The translations under genes and the position numbers were made by a program. Source: Batillaria attramentaria (taxonomy: Eukaryota > Mollusca > Gastropoda > Batillariidae). Taken from it: a DNA stretch of 64,000 nt. Below, in pieces: positions 50,395-63,044 of the stretch; position 1 is the stretch's first letter; every line of letters starts with the position of its first letter. The DNA lies in NCBI GenBank assembly GCA_018292915.2, contig JACVVK020000544.1, positions 202,001-266,000 of the forward strand, given 5' to 3'. A model generated the notes under the pieces. It worked only from the letters and a program-made list of their open reading frames with translations. It had not been told where the DNA came from and ran no database searches.

Positions 50395-53300
50395 TCCACA
50401 CAGACGGCACTCACTGAGGAGGAGAAGTGCGTTCGGCGCAGTATACATGCCAGCATCGATGACGTACGTTTTCTTACGTCATTGTCAGAGTTACACTTGC
50501 ATAATCGTCTCTGCGGGAGATCGGCAGTGACGTGCGTTTGTACCACAGATGCTTGCCCATGAACGTGGAAAATTTAGCCTGTCCTATGATGTTGTTTCCA
50601 TTACTATGGAAACAACATAAAAACCGTTGACAGAATTACAACTGAAGCCAAAACTCCCCTTATTTTATCACTAGCAAAACTAGCAGGAAAACATGAGGTT
50701 AGAAGCTGTGAATTATCAAAACGTCAGGTAGCTCTAGAGAAGAGGGTGAATAATGCTGATAGTTCGGGATACATGTCAAGCAAAACTGCCAGTTGCATGG
50801 AACTTGTTTTTTGTTTGTTCTGTAACATGGTCAGAGGCTTTTTATAAGGCTTCACGCAGCACTCAACCTTATCCCAGAACATTTGACGTCATTGTGCAAT
50901 TTTGGTGTTACTGGATTTTGAGGATAGTGCATAGTGCAGGGTGACATGCACTGTACACTTCTCACGGGCTGTTCTCAAGATGAAGTTACACAAAAATTCC
51001 ATAATGACGTCAATTTAATCACATGACTGCCAGTCTGCCAACTAGAATTTCCTGACACTTTCCGTGGTTTGGGGTCCTGCCAACATCCGCATGAAAGTGT
51101 TGGGTCTGCTGCCAGTACTGTTCTGGCCATTTTCCCCGCTTTCCTGATGAAACACGAAATGGTGTCCGTCATCGTGCTCAGAATGTGAAAACTAAACCTA
51201 CCATAATACTGTACCAGAGACAGACATGATGACAATACTTTCAAAGGCCCATCAATACATGTATATGCAGGGGTGCTAGCAACACTGGACCTACAAATCT
51301 GAAACCACTTCAAGATGTTTTGCCAAATCTGAAAAGCCACAACTGCCAGTTTTTACAGGCAAGATACATGTACAGGGCTGCCACTTTCTCAGAGACAAAA
51401 AGCCTGAAAATTGACCCTCAAAATCTGAATGCAAGGAAATCCAGAAAAAATTGAAAAGCGGGAGGGGGGGGGGGATGCGACACTGTTGTTTTCGTCAGCC
51501 ATGCAGGTTTTGAAACTCGGCACACGACAAGAAAATCTAGCTACCGCAAACTACGTGGCACGAGACCTTGCCGCCTGCACGCGCCACCTCTTTTTTTTTC
51601 TCGCGATTTTGCGGTTAAAAGTGTTTCTAGTTGAAGGGGAGGCCATTGCAACTTGCACTCTGCCACTCTGGAGTCTAGCACTCCGCCGAAGACGGTCTCG
51701 CGAAAGTTCCACCTAACGACAAATCGGAATCCCCCCCCCCCCCCAAAAAAGTACGATTTTCTGCCCAATCGGAAATCTGGGTTTATGTGAAATTTGAAAT
51801 CCGATCTGAATCGGAAATCTGCCACCCCTGCAAATCGGAATCCCCCCCCCCCCCCCCCCAAAAAAAAAACCTACTATTTTCTGCCAAATCGGAAATCGGG
51901 GTTAATGTGAAATTTGAAATCGGAAATCCGATCTGAATCGGAACTCTGGCACCCCTGTATATGCGACCATTTTCTTTTCTTTTAGTACTTTTTAAGATGT
52001 ACATCAAGTCAGAAATATTAAAACACAAATCTCCTTCAACAACAGAAGCTTCAGCTAAGATGTTAGAAACACACCAACAAATTTCCATGTGCGTTAAATT
52101 AAATTTAGATAGCAGGATTAAGTGCAGTGCTGAACAAACAACTCAAATGTGATACATGTACCACACTGAGCACAACACACTTCTCTTTTTCATTTTTTTT
52201 TTATTTTTTTTTCATTTCAATTTGAGTTCTGAGACCAAAACTGGTGTGAATTCCTGTTATACATGTACAATCTGTCACAGTTAAACCAGCCTTGCATAAC
52301 AAATGTTACAGGTTTCAAGTCATTGTGACAACTTCACAAACACCACCTCAACACATTTCAATTTAGATGTGCGGCTTTCAGTTGTCAGTGTTTGGTTTTG
52401 AGTGCTTCACTTGACAATCACAATCACTCCCAAGCATTACTTCGATTTTCACAAAATAACCCATTCGAGATGGGGACTCGTAGTCCAGGGTGTAAGCCAT
52501 AGCCTGCCAAAATGCCCCAAACAATGTGTATGACAGTACTGAAGGAAAGCTGACTGCTGTATGCAAATTCACTAAGGCAGCTAATTTAACAGTTAACACA
52601 ATGCAACGCTCATTGGTTTGTCTGATTACATATCTATGCTCACAGGAAGAGACAACACTGCTGTGCGTGTAAGAAAGAAGTTGTAAACAGCATCCAAAAA
52701 ACCCAATGGAAGAGTTAAACCATAAGGACACCACACAGACAGCCCTGCACACTTCCAAACTATTTCCCAACACTAAGCAAAACCCACACAGCAAAGATCT
52801 CAGTACTACATACCACCATAACTTAAATTCTGAACTCAAACAACGGCAAACAAGGACTGATGAAATCAATGACAGCAAAATTCAACCCTACCCTGACACC
52901 CTGTTTTTACAACACTCATTTTTACCTTCTTCTTTCTAGACCGTCTGCGCTGTTGTAAGTAATGCAGTAGTACATGTATTCATGACAATGCTGACAAAAC
53001 CATGTTCTCAACACAGTGTCAGAGCGGGCTGGGGAAGGGTAGGTGGGAGTGGTGGGTGGTAGGGGTAGACCGTCTGCGCTGTTGTAAGCAATGCAGTAGT
53101 ACATGTATTCATGACAATGCTGACAAAACCATGTTCTCAACACAGTGTCAGAGCGGGCTGGGGAAGGGTAGGTGGGAGTGGTGGGTGGTAGGGGTAGACC
53201 GTCTGCGCTGTTGTAAGTAATGCAGTAGTACATGTATTCATGACAATGCTGACAAAACCATGTTCTCAACACAGTGTCAGAGCGGGCTGGGGAAGGGTAG

Positions 53301-56300
53301 GTGGGAGTGGTGGGTGGTAGGGGTAGACCGTCTGCGCTGTTGTAAGTAATGCAGTAGTACATGTATTCATGACAATGCTGACAAAACCATGTTCTCAACA
53401 CAGTGTCAGAGCGGGCTGGGGAAGGGTAGGTGGGAGTGGTGGGTGGTAGGGGTAGACCGTCTGCGCTGTTGTAAGTAATGCAGTAGTACATGTATTCATG
53501 ACAATGCTGACAAAACCATGTTCTCAACACAGTGTCAGAGCGGGCTGGGGAAGGGTAGGTGGGAGTGGTGGGTGGTAGGGGTAGACCGTCTGCGCTGTTG
53601 TAAGTAATGCAGTAGTACATGTATTCATGACAATGCTGACAAAACCATGTTCTCAACACAGTGTCAGAGGGGGCTGGGGAAGGGTAGGTGGGAGTGGTGG
53701 GTGGTAGGGGTAGACCGTCTGCGCTGTTGTAAGTAATGCAGTAGTACATGTATTCATGACAATGCTGACAAAACCATGTTCTCAACACAGTGTCAGAGGG
53801 GGCTGGGGAAGGGTAGGTGGGAGTGGTGGGTGGTAGGGGTAGACCGTCTGCGCTGTTGTAAGTAATGCAGTAGTACATGTATTCATGACAATGCTGACAA
53901 AACCATGTTCTTAACACAGTGTCAGAGCGGGCTGGGGAAGGGTAGGTGGGAGTGGTGGGTGGTAGGGGTAGACCGTCTGCGCTGTTGTAAGCAATGCAGT
54001 AGTACATGTATTCATGACAATGCTGACAAAACCATGTTCTCAACACAGTGTCAGAGCGGGCTGGGGAAGGGTAGGTGGGAGTGGTGGGTGGTAGGGGTAG
54101 ACCGTCTGCGCTGTTGTAAGTAATGCAGTAGTACATGTATTCATGACAATGCTGACAAAACCATGTTCTCAACACAGTGTCAGAGGGGGCTGGGGAAGGG
54201 TAGGTGGGAGTGGTGGGTGGTAGGGGTAGACCGTCTGCGCTGTTGTAAGTAATGCAGTAGTACATGTATTCATGACAATGCTGACAAAACCATGTTCTCA
54301 ACACAGTGTCAGAGCGGGCTGGGGAAGGGTAGGTGGGAGTGGTGGGTGGTAGGGGTAGACCGTCTGCGCTGTTGTAAGTAATGCAGTAGTACATGTATTC
54401 ATGACAATGCTGACAAAACCATGTTCTCAACACAGTGTCAGAGCGGGCTGGGGAAGGGTAGGTGGGAGTGGTGGGTGGTAGGGGTAGACCGTCTGCGCTG
54501 TTGTAAGTACAATGTAATGCAGTAGTACATGTATTCATGACAATGCTGACAAAACCATGTTCTCAACACAGTGTCAGAGCGGGCTGGGGAAGGGTAGGTG
54601 GGAGTGGTGGGTGGTAGGGGTAGACCGTCTGCGCTGTTGTAAGTAATGCAGTAGTACATGTATTCATGACAATGCTGACAAAACCATGTTCTCAACACAG
54701 TGTCAGAGGGGGCTGGGGAAGGGTAGGTGGGAGTGGTGGGTGGTAGGGGTAGACCGTCTGCGCTGTTGTAAGTAATGCAGTAGTACATGTATTCATGACA
54801 ATGCTGACAAAACCATGTTCTCAACACAGTGTCAGAGCGGGCTGGGGAAGGGTAGGTGGGAGTGGTGGGTGGTAGGGGTAGACCGTCTGCGCTGTTGTAA
54901 GTAATGCAGTAGTACATGTATTCATGACAATGCTGACAAAACCATGTTCTCAACACAGTGTCAGAGCGGGCTGGGGAAGGGTAGGTGGGAGTGGTGGGTG
55001 GTAGGGGTAGACCGTCTGCGCTGTTGTAAGTAATGCAGTAGTACATGTATTCATGACAATGCTGACAAAACCATGTTCTCAACACAGTGTCAGAGCGGGC
55101 TGGGGAAGGGTAGGTGGGAGTGGTGGGTGGTAGGGGTAGACCGTCTGCGCTGTTGTAAGTAATGCAGTAGTACATGTATTCATGACAATGCTGACAAAAC
55201 CATGTTCTCAACACAGTGTCAGAGCGGGCTGGGGAAGGGTAGGTGGGAGTGGTGGGTGGTAGGGGTAGACCGTCTGCGCTGTTGTAAGTAATGCAGTAGT
55301 ACATGTATTCATGACAATGCTGACAAAACCATGTTCTCAACACAGTGTCAGAGCGGGCTGGGGAAGGGTAGGTGGGAGTGGTGGGTGGTAGGGGTAGACC
55401 GTCTGCGCTGTTGTAAGTAATGCAGTAGTACATGTATTCATGACAATGCTGACAAAACCATGTTCTCAACACAGTGTCAGAGGGGGCTGGGGAAGGGTAG
55501 GTGGGAGTGGTGGGTGGTAGGGGTAGACCGTCTGCGCTGTTGTAAGTAATGCAGTAGTACATGTATTCATGACAATGCTGACAAAACCATGTTCTCAACA
55601 CAGTGTCAGAGGGGGCTGGGGAAGGGTAGGTGGGAGTGGTGGGTGGTAGGGGTAGACCGTCTGCGCTGTTGTAAGTAATGCAGTAGTACATGTATTCATG
55701 ACAATGCTGACAAAACCATGTTCTCAACACAGTGTCAGAGGGGGCTGGGGAAGGGTAGGTGGGAGTGGTGGGTGGTAGGGGTAGACCGTCTGCGCTGTTG
55801 TAAGTAATGCAGTAGTACATGTATTCATGACAATGCTGACAAAACCATGTTCTCAACACAGTGTCAGAGCGGGCTGGGGAAGGGTAGGTGGGAGTGGTGG
55901 GTGGTAGGGGTAGACCGTCTGCGCTGTTGTAAGCAATGCAGTAGTACATGTATTCATGACAATGCTGACAAAACCATGTTCTCAACACAGTGTCAGAGCG
56001 GGCTGGGGAAGGGTAGGTGGGAGTGGTGGGTGGTAGGGGTAGACCGTCTGCGCTGTTGTAAGCAATGCAGTAGTACATGTATTCATGACAATGCTGACAA
56101 AACCATGTTCTCAACACAGTGTCAGAGCGGGCTGGGGAAGGGTAGGTGGGAGTGGTGGGTGGTAGGGGTAGACCGTCTGCGCTGTTGTAAGTAATGCAGT
56201 AGTACATGTATTCATGACAATGCTGACAAAACCATGTTCTCAACACAGTGTCAGAGGGGGCTGGGGAAGGGTAGGTGGGAGTGGTGGGTGGTAGGGGTAG

Positions 56301-59300
56301 ACCGTCTGCGCTGTTGTAAGTAATGCAGTAGTACATGTATTCATGACAATGCTGACAAAACCATGTTCTCAACACAGTGTCAGAGCGGGCTGGGGAAGGG
56401 TAGGTGGGAGTGGTGGGTGGTAGGGGTAGACCGTCTGCGCTGTTGTAAGTAATGCAGTAGTACATGTATTCATGACAATGCTGACAAAACCATGTTCTCA
56501 ACACAGTGTCAGAGGGGGCTGGGGAAGGGTAGGTGGGAGTGGTGGGTGGTAGGGGTAGACCGTCTGCGCTGTTGTAAGTAATGCAGTAGTACATGTATTC
56601 ATGACAATGCTGACAAAACCATGTTCTCAACACAGTGTCAGAGCGGGCTGGGGAAGGGTAGGTGGGAATGGTGGGTGGTAGGGGTAGACCGTCTGCGCTG
56701 TTGTAAGTAATGCAGTAGTACATGTATTCATGACAATGCTGACAAAACCATGTTCTCAACACAGTGTCAGAGCGGGCTGGGGAAGGGTAGGTGGGAGTGG
56801 TGGGTGGTAGGGGTAGACCGTCTGCGCTGTTGTAAGTAATGCAGTAGTACATGTATTCATGACAATGCTGACAAAACCATGTTCTCAACACAGTGTCAGA
56901 GCGGGCTGGGGAAGGGTAGGTGGGAGTGGTGGGTGGTAGGGGTAGACCGTCTGCGCTGTTGTAAGTAATGCAGTAGTACATGTATTCATGACAATGCTGA
57001 CAAAACCATGTTCTCAACACAGTGTCAGAGGGGGCTGGGGAAGGGTAGGTGGGAGTGGTGGGTGGTAGGGGTAGACCGTCTGCGCTGTTGTAAGTAATGC
57101 AGTAGTACATGTATTCATGACAATGCTGACAAAACCATGTTCTCAACACAGTGTCAGAGCGGGCTGGGGAAGGGTAGGTGGGAGTGGTGGGTGGTAGGGG
57201 TAGACCGTCTGCGCTGTTGTAAGTAATGCAGTAGTACATGTATTCATGACAATGCTGACAAAACCATGTTCTCAACACAGTGTCAGAGGGGGCTGGGGAA
57301 GGGTAGGTGGGAGTGGTGGGTGGTAGGGGTAGACCGTCTGCGCTGTTGTAAGTAATGCAGTAGTACATGTATTCATGACAATGCTGACAAAACCATGTTC
57401 TCAACACAGTGTCAGAGCGGGCTGGGGAAGGGTAGGTGGGAGTGGTGGGTGGTAGGGGTAGACCGTCTGCGCTGTTGTAAGTAATGCAGTAGTACATGTA
57501 TTCATGACAATGCTGACAAAACCATGTTCTCAACACAGTGTCAGAGCGGGCTGGGGAAGGGTAGGTGGGAGTGGTGGGTGGTAGGGGTAGACCGTCTGCG
57601 CTGTTGTAAGTAATGCAGTAGTACATGTATTCATGACAATGCTGACAAAACCATGTTCTCAACACAGTGTCAGAGGGGGCTGGGGAAGGGTAGGTGGGAG
57701 TGGTGGGTGGTAGGGGTAGACCGTCTGCGCTGTTGTAAGTAATGCAGTAGTACATGTATTCATGACAATGCTGACAAAACCATGTTCTCAACACAGTGTC
57801 AGAGCGGGCTGGGGAAGGGTAGGTGGGAGTGGTGGGTGGTAGGGGTAGACCGTCTGCGCTGTTGTAAGTAATGCAGTAGTACATGTATTCATGACAATGC
57901 TGACAAAACCATGTTCTCAACACAGTGTCAGAGCGGGCTGGGGAAGGGTAGGTGGGAGTGGTGGGTGGTAGGGGTAGACCGTCTGCGCTGTTGTAAGTAA
58001 TGCAGTAGTACATGTATTCATGACAATGCTGACAAAACCATGTTCTCAACACAGTGTCAGAGCGGGCTGGGGAAGGGTAGGTGGGAGTGGTGGGTGGTAG
58101 GGGTAGACCGTCTGCGCTGTTGTAAGTAATGCAGTAGTACATGTATTCATGACAATGCTGACAAAACCATGTTCTCAACACAGTGTCAGAGGGGGCTGGG
58201 GAAGGGTAGGTGGGAGTGGTGGGTGGTAGGGGTAGACCGTCTGCGCTGTTGTAAGTAATGCAGTAGTACATGTATTCATGACAATGCTGACAAAACCATG
58301 TTCTCAACACAGTGTCAGAGCGGGCTGGGGAAGGGTAGGTGGGAGTGGTGGGTGGTAGGGGTAGACCGTCTGCGCTGTTGTAAGTAATGCAGTAGTACAT
58401 GTATTCATGACAATGCTGACAAAACCATGTTCTCAACATAGCACTTTAGCAAAAATGGTTGTGAAAACGTTCAACTTGCAACAAATAACTGCAAGAAATT
58501 CTGACAGTGTGCAAAATTCCCAAGAAAAGCATACCAAGCAAACAGACCATCATGCTTGCTAATACTTACCAATATTACATCAAAGCAACCAATATCACAT
58601 GCCTATGTATAACACAACTCCCTATACACCAGAAACAGCAGCATCCCAATCTACACTACAAATACTGAAATGCAGCTAGAGATATAAGAAGAGGACTTGC
58701 GGTTAAGGTTAACTTATAAACACCGTTAGTATTACCTCTTTCAGTTCATCTTCATCCTCAAAATCATCCTCATAATCCTGCAATGTGAAGGACTGTCAGT
58801 TAGGACTATGACAATACAGTACAGACTGTTTCAACATTATATATGTGAAGGACTGTCAGTTAGGACTATGACAATACAGTATAGACTGTTTCAACATTAT
58901 GTGAAGGACTGTCAGTTAGGACCATGACAATACAGTTCAGACTGTTTCAACATTATCTATGTGAAGGACTGTCAGTTAGGACTATGACAATACAGTATAG
59001 ACTGTTTCAACATTATATATGTGAAGGACTGTCAGTTAGGACTCATTATATGTGAAGGACTGTCAGTTAGGACCATGACAATACAGTTCAGACTGTTTCA
59101 ACATTATATATGTGAAGGACTGTCAGTTAGGACTATGACAATACAGTATAGACTGTTTCAACATTATATATATGAAGGACTGTCAGTTAGGACTCATTAT
59201 ATGTGAAGGACTGTCAGTTAGGACCATGACAATACAGTTCAGACTGTTTCAACATTATCTATGTGAAGGACTGTCAGTTAGGACTATGACAATACAGTAT

Positions 59301-62300
59301 AGACTGTTTCAACATTATATATGTGAAGGACTGTCAGTTAGGACTCATTATATGTGAAGGACTGTCAGTTAGGACCATGACAATACAGTTCAGACTGTTT
59401 CAACATTATATATGTGAACGACTGTCAGTTAGGACCATGACAATACAGTATAGACTGTTTCATCATTATATGTGAAGGACTGTCAGTTAGGACCATGACA
59501 ATACAGTTCAGACTGTTTCAACATTATCTATGTGAAGGACTGTCAGTTAGGACTCATTATATGTTAAGGACTGTCAGTTAGGACTATGACAATACAGTAC
59601 AGACTGTTTCAACATTATATATGTGAAGGACTGTCAGTTAGGACCATGACAATACAGTACAGACTGTTTCAACATTATATATGTGAACGACTGTCAGTTA
59701 GGACCATGACAATACAGTACAGACTGTTTCAACATTATATATGTGAAGGACTGTCAGTTAGGACTATGACAATACAGTATGGACTGTTTCAACATTATAT
59801 ATGTGAACGACTGTCAGTTAGGACCATGACAATACAGTTCAGACTGTTTCAACATTATCTATGTGAAGGACTGTCAGTTAGGACTATGACAATACAGTAC
59901 AGACTGTTTCAACATTATATATGTGAAGGACTGTCAGTTAGGACTATGACAATACAGTATAGACTGTTTCAACATTATGTGAAGGACTGTCAGTTAGGAC
60001 TATGACAATACAGTACAGACTGTTTCAACATTATATGTGAAGGACTGTCAGTTAGGACTCATTATATGTGAAGGACTGTCAGTTAGGACCATGACAATAC
60101 AGTTCAGACTGTTTCAACATTATATATGTGAAGGACTGTCAGTTAGGACCATGACAATACAGTACAGACTGTTTCAACATTATATATGTGAAGGACTGTC
60201 AGTTAGGACCATGACAATACAGTTCAGACTGTTTCAACATTATATATGTGAAGGACTGTCAGTTAGGACTCATTATATGTGAAGGACTGTCAGTTAGGAC
60301 CATGACAATACAGTACAGACTGTTTCATCATTATATATGTGAACGACTGTCAGTTAGGACTATGACAATACAGTATAGACTGTTTCATCATTATATGTGA
60401 AGGACTGTCAGTTAGGACCATGACAATACAGTACAGACTGTTTCAACATTATATCTGAAGGACTGTCAGTTAGGACTCATTATATGTGAAGGACTGTCAG
60501 TTAGGACCATGACAATACAGTTCAGACTGTTTCAACATTATATATGTGAACGACTGTCAGTTAGGACTATGACAATACAGTATAGACTGTTTCAACATTA
60601 TATATGTGAAGGTCTGTCAGTTAGGACCATGACAATACAATAGAGTACAGACTGTTTCATCATTATATGTGAAGGACTGTCAGTTAGGACCATGACAATA
60701 CAGTACAGACTGTTTCAACATTATGTGAAGGACTGTCAGTTAGGACTATGACAATACAGTATAGACTGTTTCAACATTATATGTGAAGGACTGTCAGTTA
60801 GGACCATGACAATACAGTACAGACTGTTTCATCATTATATACAGGATGAACTTTAAGTTAGGACCATGACTTACAATACAAGACTGTTTCAACATTATAT
60901 ATGTGATGAACTTTAAAGATCTAAGCTTCCAACAAAAAGCTTTCCGAAGTGTGAAAAAAAAATTACAGAGTCAGCCGTCCAAGCACAGTCAACTCTGTCA
61001 CAGTTGCAGAGTTTTAGCGTCCCTGAAACCCCAATAAAAGCCAAGGGCAACCTGATTCACAGCTCAGTTTGTGTTTTGACACTGAGCGAGAAAGATCGTG
61101 CAGCAATCAACACCCCGGCGCTGGACACTGTAGCGATGTGTCTCGCTCACTGACCAAAAGCCAAATAATGTCACGGCAAACTCGTGCTCTGGTTTCATAG
61201 GGGTCCCCGAAGCGCTAAAAACTCTGCAACTGTGACAGAGTTGACTGTGCTTGCCCGGTCAACTCCGTAAATTTTTTTCACACTTCAGAAAGCTTTTTGT
61301 TGGGAGCTTTGATCTTTAAGTAAGGACCATGACAATACAGTACAGACTGTTTCATCATTACATGTACACTCTGCATGAACTGCATGAACATACAAATGAC
61401 TCAAACCTCATCTCTGAAAACAGAAACCAGGAAAAACTTACCTCAAAATCATCTTCATAGTCGTTGTAGTCATCATCAGCAGCAGCATTAGCCTGCTCCT
61501 TCTGCACAAAACAAAATGTTATTCTTAGCCAACTTAAAAACCAACAACTACAAAGGCAGAAGCCTTCTTGGCTCACTTATAAAATGGGTCAAGGTCATTC
61601 AAAAGAGTACATTTGTAAATTTCATAGCACTGTCTATAACCTTACCAAGTTTGTTGTCTCTGGTGTTTGTAGTATCTGAGAAAATGCCAATGTTAACCAA
61701 GTTTGGTGTCTCTGGTGTTTGTAGTATCTGAGAAAATGCCAATGTTAACCAAGTTTGGTGTCTCTGGTGTTTGTAGTATCTGAGAAAATGCCAACGTTAA
61801 CCAAGTTTGGTGTCTCTGGTGTTTGTAGTATCTGAGAAAATGCCAATGTTAACCAAGTTTGTTGTCTCTGGTGTTTGTAGTATCTGAGAAAATGCCAATG
61901 TTAAAGTTTTCTACAGACAGCACATGTGGCCTGGACCTTGAGTCAAGGTCATTCAAAAGAGATGTCAGTAAATGTCTTATCAATGTCTACCATCATGCCA
62001 AGTTTGATGCCTCTGGTGTCTGGAGTTTCTGTGAAAATGCCAATGTTAAAGTTCACAACAGCCAGCTTTAGTGACCTTGACCCTGACTCCAGGTCATTCA
62101 AAAGGGTGTGACTGGAAATGTCTCATGGCTGTCTAGCATCATGTCTAGTTTGGTACCTCTGGTGTTTGTAGTTTCTGAGAAAATGCCAACGTTAAAGGTT
62201 TTTTTATAACATTTTCCAAAAAGTAAGTCTGGAAAGGTTTCATCGCTGTATCATCATGCCAAGCTTGGTGCCTCTGGTGTGTACAGATTCTCAGGAAGTG

Positions 62301-62981
62301 ACAACATTAAAGTTTGGGCACACACACACACAGACACACACAGACACACACACACACAGACACAGACACACACACACACACACGAGGAAGGGCTCACTCT
62401 GTTACACAAGGGAGACAACAAAAACAAAACTAGAGAGACAGAAGCTCCATGGCTCACTTGTCACATGGGTCAAGGTCATTCAAAAGAATGTTTGTAAAAC
62501 TCTTATCACTATCTATCATCATGCCAAGTACGGTCTCTCTGCTGTTCTTAGTTCCTGGCAATACAACAATATTCCCCAAAACAGTTTGTATGGCCTTGAC
62601 CCAAGATCAAGGCCATACAAACTGTTTGGGGGAAATTCAAATGAGATCTCATCAATGTCTATCATTATGCCAAGTTTGACACCTCTAGTATTTGTAGTTC
62701 CTGCGAAAACGATAATGCTAAAATTCAAAACAGACAGTTTTAATGACTTTGACCTTGATTCAAGGTCATTTAAAACCTCTGGTGTTTGTAGATTCTGAGA
62801 AAATGACAATGTATAATTTCCAAACAGACAGCTTTAGTGACCTTGACCTTTCAGTCAAGGTCACTCAAAATGAAATGTTTTGAAAGGTCTTATGGCTGTC
62901 TATCAGCATGCCAAGTTTGGTGCCTCTGCAGTTTGTAGATTCTGGGAAAATGCCAATGTTAAAAGTTTACTGCACACACAC

Positions 62982-63044
<63 letters not shown>

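Noticed and set aside
52939..58437. CRISPR array
   Set aside because: Whole 129-bp units are repeated without unique spacers, in a eukaryotic intron.
54438..58439. Open frame of 1333 codons on the minus strand (and 538 codons at 52922-54538)
   Set aside because: It is the 129-bp array read in one frame; the period is 43 codons so stops are absent by chance. No start context, domain or composition of a real protein; it lies in an intron apart from the final 11-bp exon overlap.
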